Part shown: in pieces, positions 61,846-64,000 of the stretch
Layout: every line of letters starts with the position of its first letter
How positions within the stretch are numbered: position 1 is the first letter of the stretch
Program-made: the position numbers and the translations under genes
The notes under the pieces: generated by a model
Database searches by the model: none
Seen by the model: the letters and a program-made list of their open reading frames with translations, nothing else
What the model was told of the DNA's origin: nothing
NCBI GenBank assembly: GCA_963737835.1
Contig: CAVTUH010000003.1
Span: 427,577-491,576 of the forward strand
Length of the DNA stretch: 64,000 nucleotides
Direction: 5' to 3'
DNA from: Palsa-1248 sp963737835
Lineage (GTDB): Bacteria > Gemmatimonadota > Gemmatimonadetes > Gemmatimonadales > Gemmatimonadaceae

Positions 61846-63417
61846 TTAGCTGACCGCAACCGCCTGCTGGGCCTGCGCCCGCTGTGTCGTGTGCAGGTAG
61901 GCGTTGTGATCGTGAGACAACGCCCCCGGGGGCAGGTACTGCCAAAAGGAACCCAGGTCGCGCTGAATCCGACTCTTGTAAAAGTCGGGCAGGACCGTCG
62001 AGGTGCCTTCGAAATAACCGCGCACTGACCGATCACGCTCGAGCAGCGATCGGACCTGCGCGAAATACTTCGTACGGCCAAACCCCTCGGTCGAGACGGC
62101 ACGCACGACGTTCATCCAACGGGGAATCGTGCCGCTGTTGGCCCTGAAGCGCCGAGCGATCGCGCGCGTTGAGAACGTATACCGCGTGAGGTCGACCACG
62201 CGCTCGTAGAACCGTCCCCACTCGTAATTCTTCGGCCGCACATTCATCGCCCCATGGTTGTTCAGGAAGTGATGGGGGAATGGGAGGACGCGGCCCGCCC
62301 GTTGGAGATCGAGGTTGAGCGGCGCGGCGCGGCCAAAGGCTGACAGCAACGAGTAGCCGGGGAAGGTGCCAGGTGTGAGATCGATGAAGCGCTTCGTCAG
62401 CTCGAACGGCTCATCCCCCTCGTCCGTATCCAGCCCCAGGACAAAGTTCGCCTGCACGTAGCCGATGTGGCGCATGATCGTGTTGATGTGATCCGAGACC
62501 TGGCGGACCTTGTCCATCCCGACGGTGCGGCCAGTCTTCGCCTTGTTGCCGAGCGAGTACCAGGATTCGATGCCCGGCAGGATCGCGCGGAAGCCGTTCT
62601 TGCTCAGGCGTGGAAGGCGATCCTCGCCAAGAAGCGAGAGACTGCTTTCGGCGATGAACTCCATGCGGCCCGGAGGCACCACATCCTCGATCGCCGTGAG
62701 CGTCTCGTCGAATCGTACGCCGAAGTTGGGGTCGTGCCAGGCCACGCGCGGCTTCCGCACCGTCTTGAGCAGGAACGTCAAGTCCTCACGGAGTTGATCG
62801 GTCGCCATCGCGTGGTAGTCCACGGTCGAGTCGATGCAGAAGCTGCAGGTGTACGGACAGCCCAGGCTCGCCAACATTGGCACGATTTTGATGGTCGGCG
62901 CCTTCGACAGCGTCTCATCAATGAACTTCCAGCGCTCGCGGACACCGGGCAGATAGGTCGGCTGTTTGCGAGCACTGACCATTACACCCGTCGCGCCCTG
63001 CGGAGCGCAGTCCCGCAGCACGTCGTTGACGGTGTTCTGATCAGTGAACCCAAATACGTAGTCGAAGTACTGCGCGGAATCTTCGGGATAGCACCGCGCG
63101 TGCGGACCGCCGAGTGCTGTGACCGTTCCACGACTCCGGTACATGGCGCTGATCGCGTACGCGAGCTGCGCGGCTTCGCTGAAGGCTCCGATGAATAGCA
63201 GGTCCGTGTCGCCGGGGAGCACCGCGGCCAGATCCTCGAAGCCCGTGTAACAGACATAGCGCACGTCGTGACCGGCCGCTTCGCACCACACGGCAATCAC
63301 CTGCGGCATGATGCTCGCAAGATTCGCGTTCATGATCCGCGGATAGAGCCCGTTCGTCGGGCCCTTACTGACCAGATCGAGAATGCCGATGCGCAAGCGT
63401 TTGCCGTTTCGCTGCAC
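61846..63417 (-). CDS. Radical SAM protein with B12-binding-like N-terminal domain
   Basis: About 523 residues from a GTG at 63417 (AGGAG 10 bases upstream; a TTG 12 codons earlier is possible). The N-terminal 150 residues look like a cobalamin-binding-type Rossmann domain without the classic DxHxxG (DLLFIGAFSEAAQLAYAISA). The radical SAM domain has CPYTCSFC for the 4Fe-4S cluster and WHDPNFGVRFDETLTAI. The C-terminal about 180 residues are helical. It resembles the B12-type methylases/MTTase-like group involved in lipid, natural product or RNA modification; the substrate is unknown. It follows a convergent lipoprotein gene. Confidence 0.88.
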   Translation of the reverse strand: MQRNGKRLRIGILDLVSKGPTNGLYPRIMNANLASIMPQVIAVWCEAAGHDVRYVCYTGFEDLAAVLPGDTDLLFIGAFSEAAQLAYAISAMYRSRGTVTALGGPHARCYPEDSAQYFDYVFGFTDQNTVNDVLRDCAPQGATGVMVSARKQPTYLPGVRERWKFIDETLSKAPTIKIVPMLASLGCPYTCSFCIDSTVDYHAMATDQLREDLTFLLKTVRKPRVAWHDPNFGVRFDETLTAIEDVVPPGRMEFIAESSLSLLGEDRLPRLSKNGFRAILPGIESWYSLGNKAKTGRTVGMDKVRQVSDHINTIMRHIGYVQANFVLGLDTDEGDEPFELTKRFIDLTPGTFPGYSLLSAFGRAAPLNLDLQRAGRVLPFPHHFLNNHGAMNVRPKNYEWGRFYERVVDLTRYTFSTRAIARRFRANSGTIPRWMNVVRAVSTEGFGRTKYFAQVRSLLERDRSVRGYFEGTSTVLPDFYKSRIQRDLGSFWQYLPPGALSHDHNAYLHTTQRAQAQQAVAVS

Positions 63418-63524
63418 TGTGTGCGAGCTCCTACCCGAGGGGACTGCTTTCAATCCGCGATCTCGAATATACCGCCTGGGCGCGTCGGCGCGACTCGACC
63501 CGCACCTGCGCCCCCTCCGCCGCG

Positions 63525-64000
63525 CTACCCCGCGGCGACCGAGCCAGTTGGCTGGTCACCCCGACGGACGCTCTCTGACCCCCGCAGCGCCGGCCGACTG
63601 GCCACGCTACGCCAGATCATCCATCCGACTGTCACGAACATGCCGAGCCATCCTGTGACGCGCACGAGGTGGGCAATCTGGGTGTCGTGATTCAGGCACC
63701 CGAGTTTGCCAAATAGATAGTTCCAGTCATGAATCACGTCGTCGGAGTCTCCGACGCTCAGGAGCGGGAGCGCCATGGCCCGGGCGTCCGCCATGTACCG
63801 CGCAGTGGGAAGGAACTGCTCGAAGAAGAAGAACAGGCAAAAGGCTGTTCCCTGGACCTGCCGCTGGAGGGCAAAGTACGCCGCGAGCATGAGAGGCACC
63901 CCGAGTTGCAGCAGGGTGCCGCCAGCGACCATGAGGAACTGTCCGAAGTACGAGAACAGGAGGTGCCCACCCTCGTGGATCGGGACGAATACCAGGTCCA
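63525..64000 (-). CDS. Integral membrane protein with HEGGH motif (partial at window edge)
   Basis: The frame is open to the right edge, so the N-terminus is missing. The visible 158 residues begin DLVFVPIHEGGHLLFSYFGQ and contain about four hydrophobic helices (GGTLLQLGVPLMLAAYFAL; LVRVTGWLGMFVTVGWMIW). HExxH inside a membrane helix suggests a zinc site as in M50 site-2-type proteases, but no second motif (NxxPxxxxDG) is visible in this part. It ends 107 bases before the radical SAM start on the same strand. Confidence 0.7.
   Translation of the reverse strand, partial: DLVFVPIHEGGHLLFSYFGQFLMVAGGTLLQLGVPLMLAAYFALQRQVQGTAFCLFFFFEQFLPTARYMADARAMALPLLSVGDSDDVIHDWNYLFGKLGCLNHDTQIAHLVRVTGWLGMFVTVGWMIWRSVASRPALRGSESVRRGDQPTGSVAAG

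Noticed and set aside
1..64000. CRISPR arrays, rRNA operons, complete insertion sequences
   Set aside because: No regularly spaced repeats, rRNA-like sequence or transposase motifs were found on either strand.

Overview
The window looks like a chromosomal segment of a high-GC, Gram-negative (diderm) soil-type bacterium. Gemmatimonadota is the best guess, from the CarboxypepD-reg TonB receptors, a giant BNR/Asp-box secreted protein, a Big_2 monohaem cytochrome lipoprotein and an M23 protein with a TLVVVPDG-type N-terminus. That placement is inference; there is no rRNA here to test it. The only RNA gene is a tRNA-Ser(TGA).

Layout. 0-13 kb: outer-membrane uptake and sensing: a TonB receptor with a small His/Cys/Met-rich companion, a LytS/LytTR two-component pair whose regulator is frameshifted, two tandem paralogous TonB receptors, and a HEAT-repeat protein. 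13-19 kb: M23 peptidase, Lgt, an aldo/keto reductase, a small barrel, a 43-residue Cys-rich protein and a cyclic-nucleotide-binding/thioredoxin-reductase-like fusion. 19-31 kb: a frameshifted BNR propeller protein, an HTH/nucleotidyltransferase toxin-antitoxin-like pair with a palindromic operator, several small-molecule enzymes, VapBC, tRNA-Ser with a tyrosine-recombinase relic beside it, a barrel/lipoprotein pair and a cytochrome.

31-60 kb is the main feature: an extracellular-type contractile injection system (eCIS, Afp/PVC-like). A tight operon of about 21 kb runs right to left (57538 to 36019): cap-like DUF4255 protein, AAA+ ATPase, second DUF4255 protein, sheath, tube, assembly protein, 57-residue protein, second tube protein, large DUF4157 protein, LysM adaptor, VgrG-like spike, PAAR tip, gp25, baseplate J, FHA-tail protein fusion, membrane pseudokinase, membrane PEGA/Sel1 protein, and a DUF4157 cargo candidate. 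A complete membrane Ser/Thr kinase (31931-34594) lies just beyond, and another DUF4157 protein is divergent at 58-60 kb. I see no tape measure or tail fibre. The FHA domain on a baseplate protein, the kinase, the pseudokinase and shared kinase-N-lobe-like modules suggest a contractile particle tied to the inner membrane and gated by Ser/Thr phosphorylation. This is a hypothesis.

60-64 kb: a beta-propeller lipoprotein, a radical SAM protein and a membrane protein cut by the window edge.

Caution: at least five genes (response regulator, BNR protein, integrase relic, PAAR, DUF4157 at 58 kb) each carry an apparent small indel, and the VgrG gene has an in-frame TGA. Either the sequence has residual errors or several genes, including two spike-tip genes, are decaying. 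In the PAAR, BNR and integrase cases, correcting one base restores a textbook family sequence.
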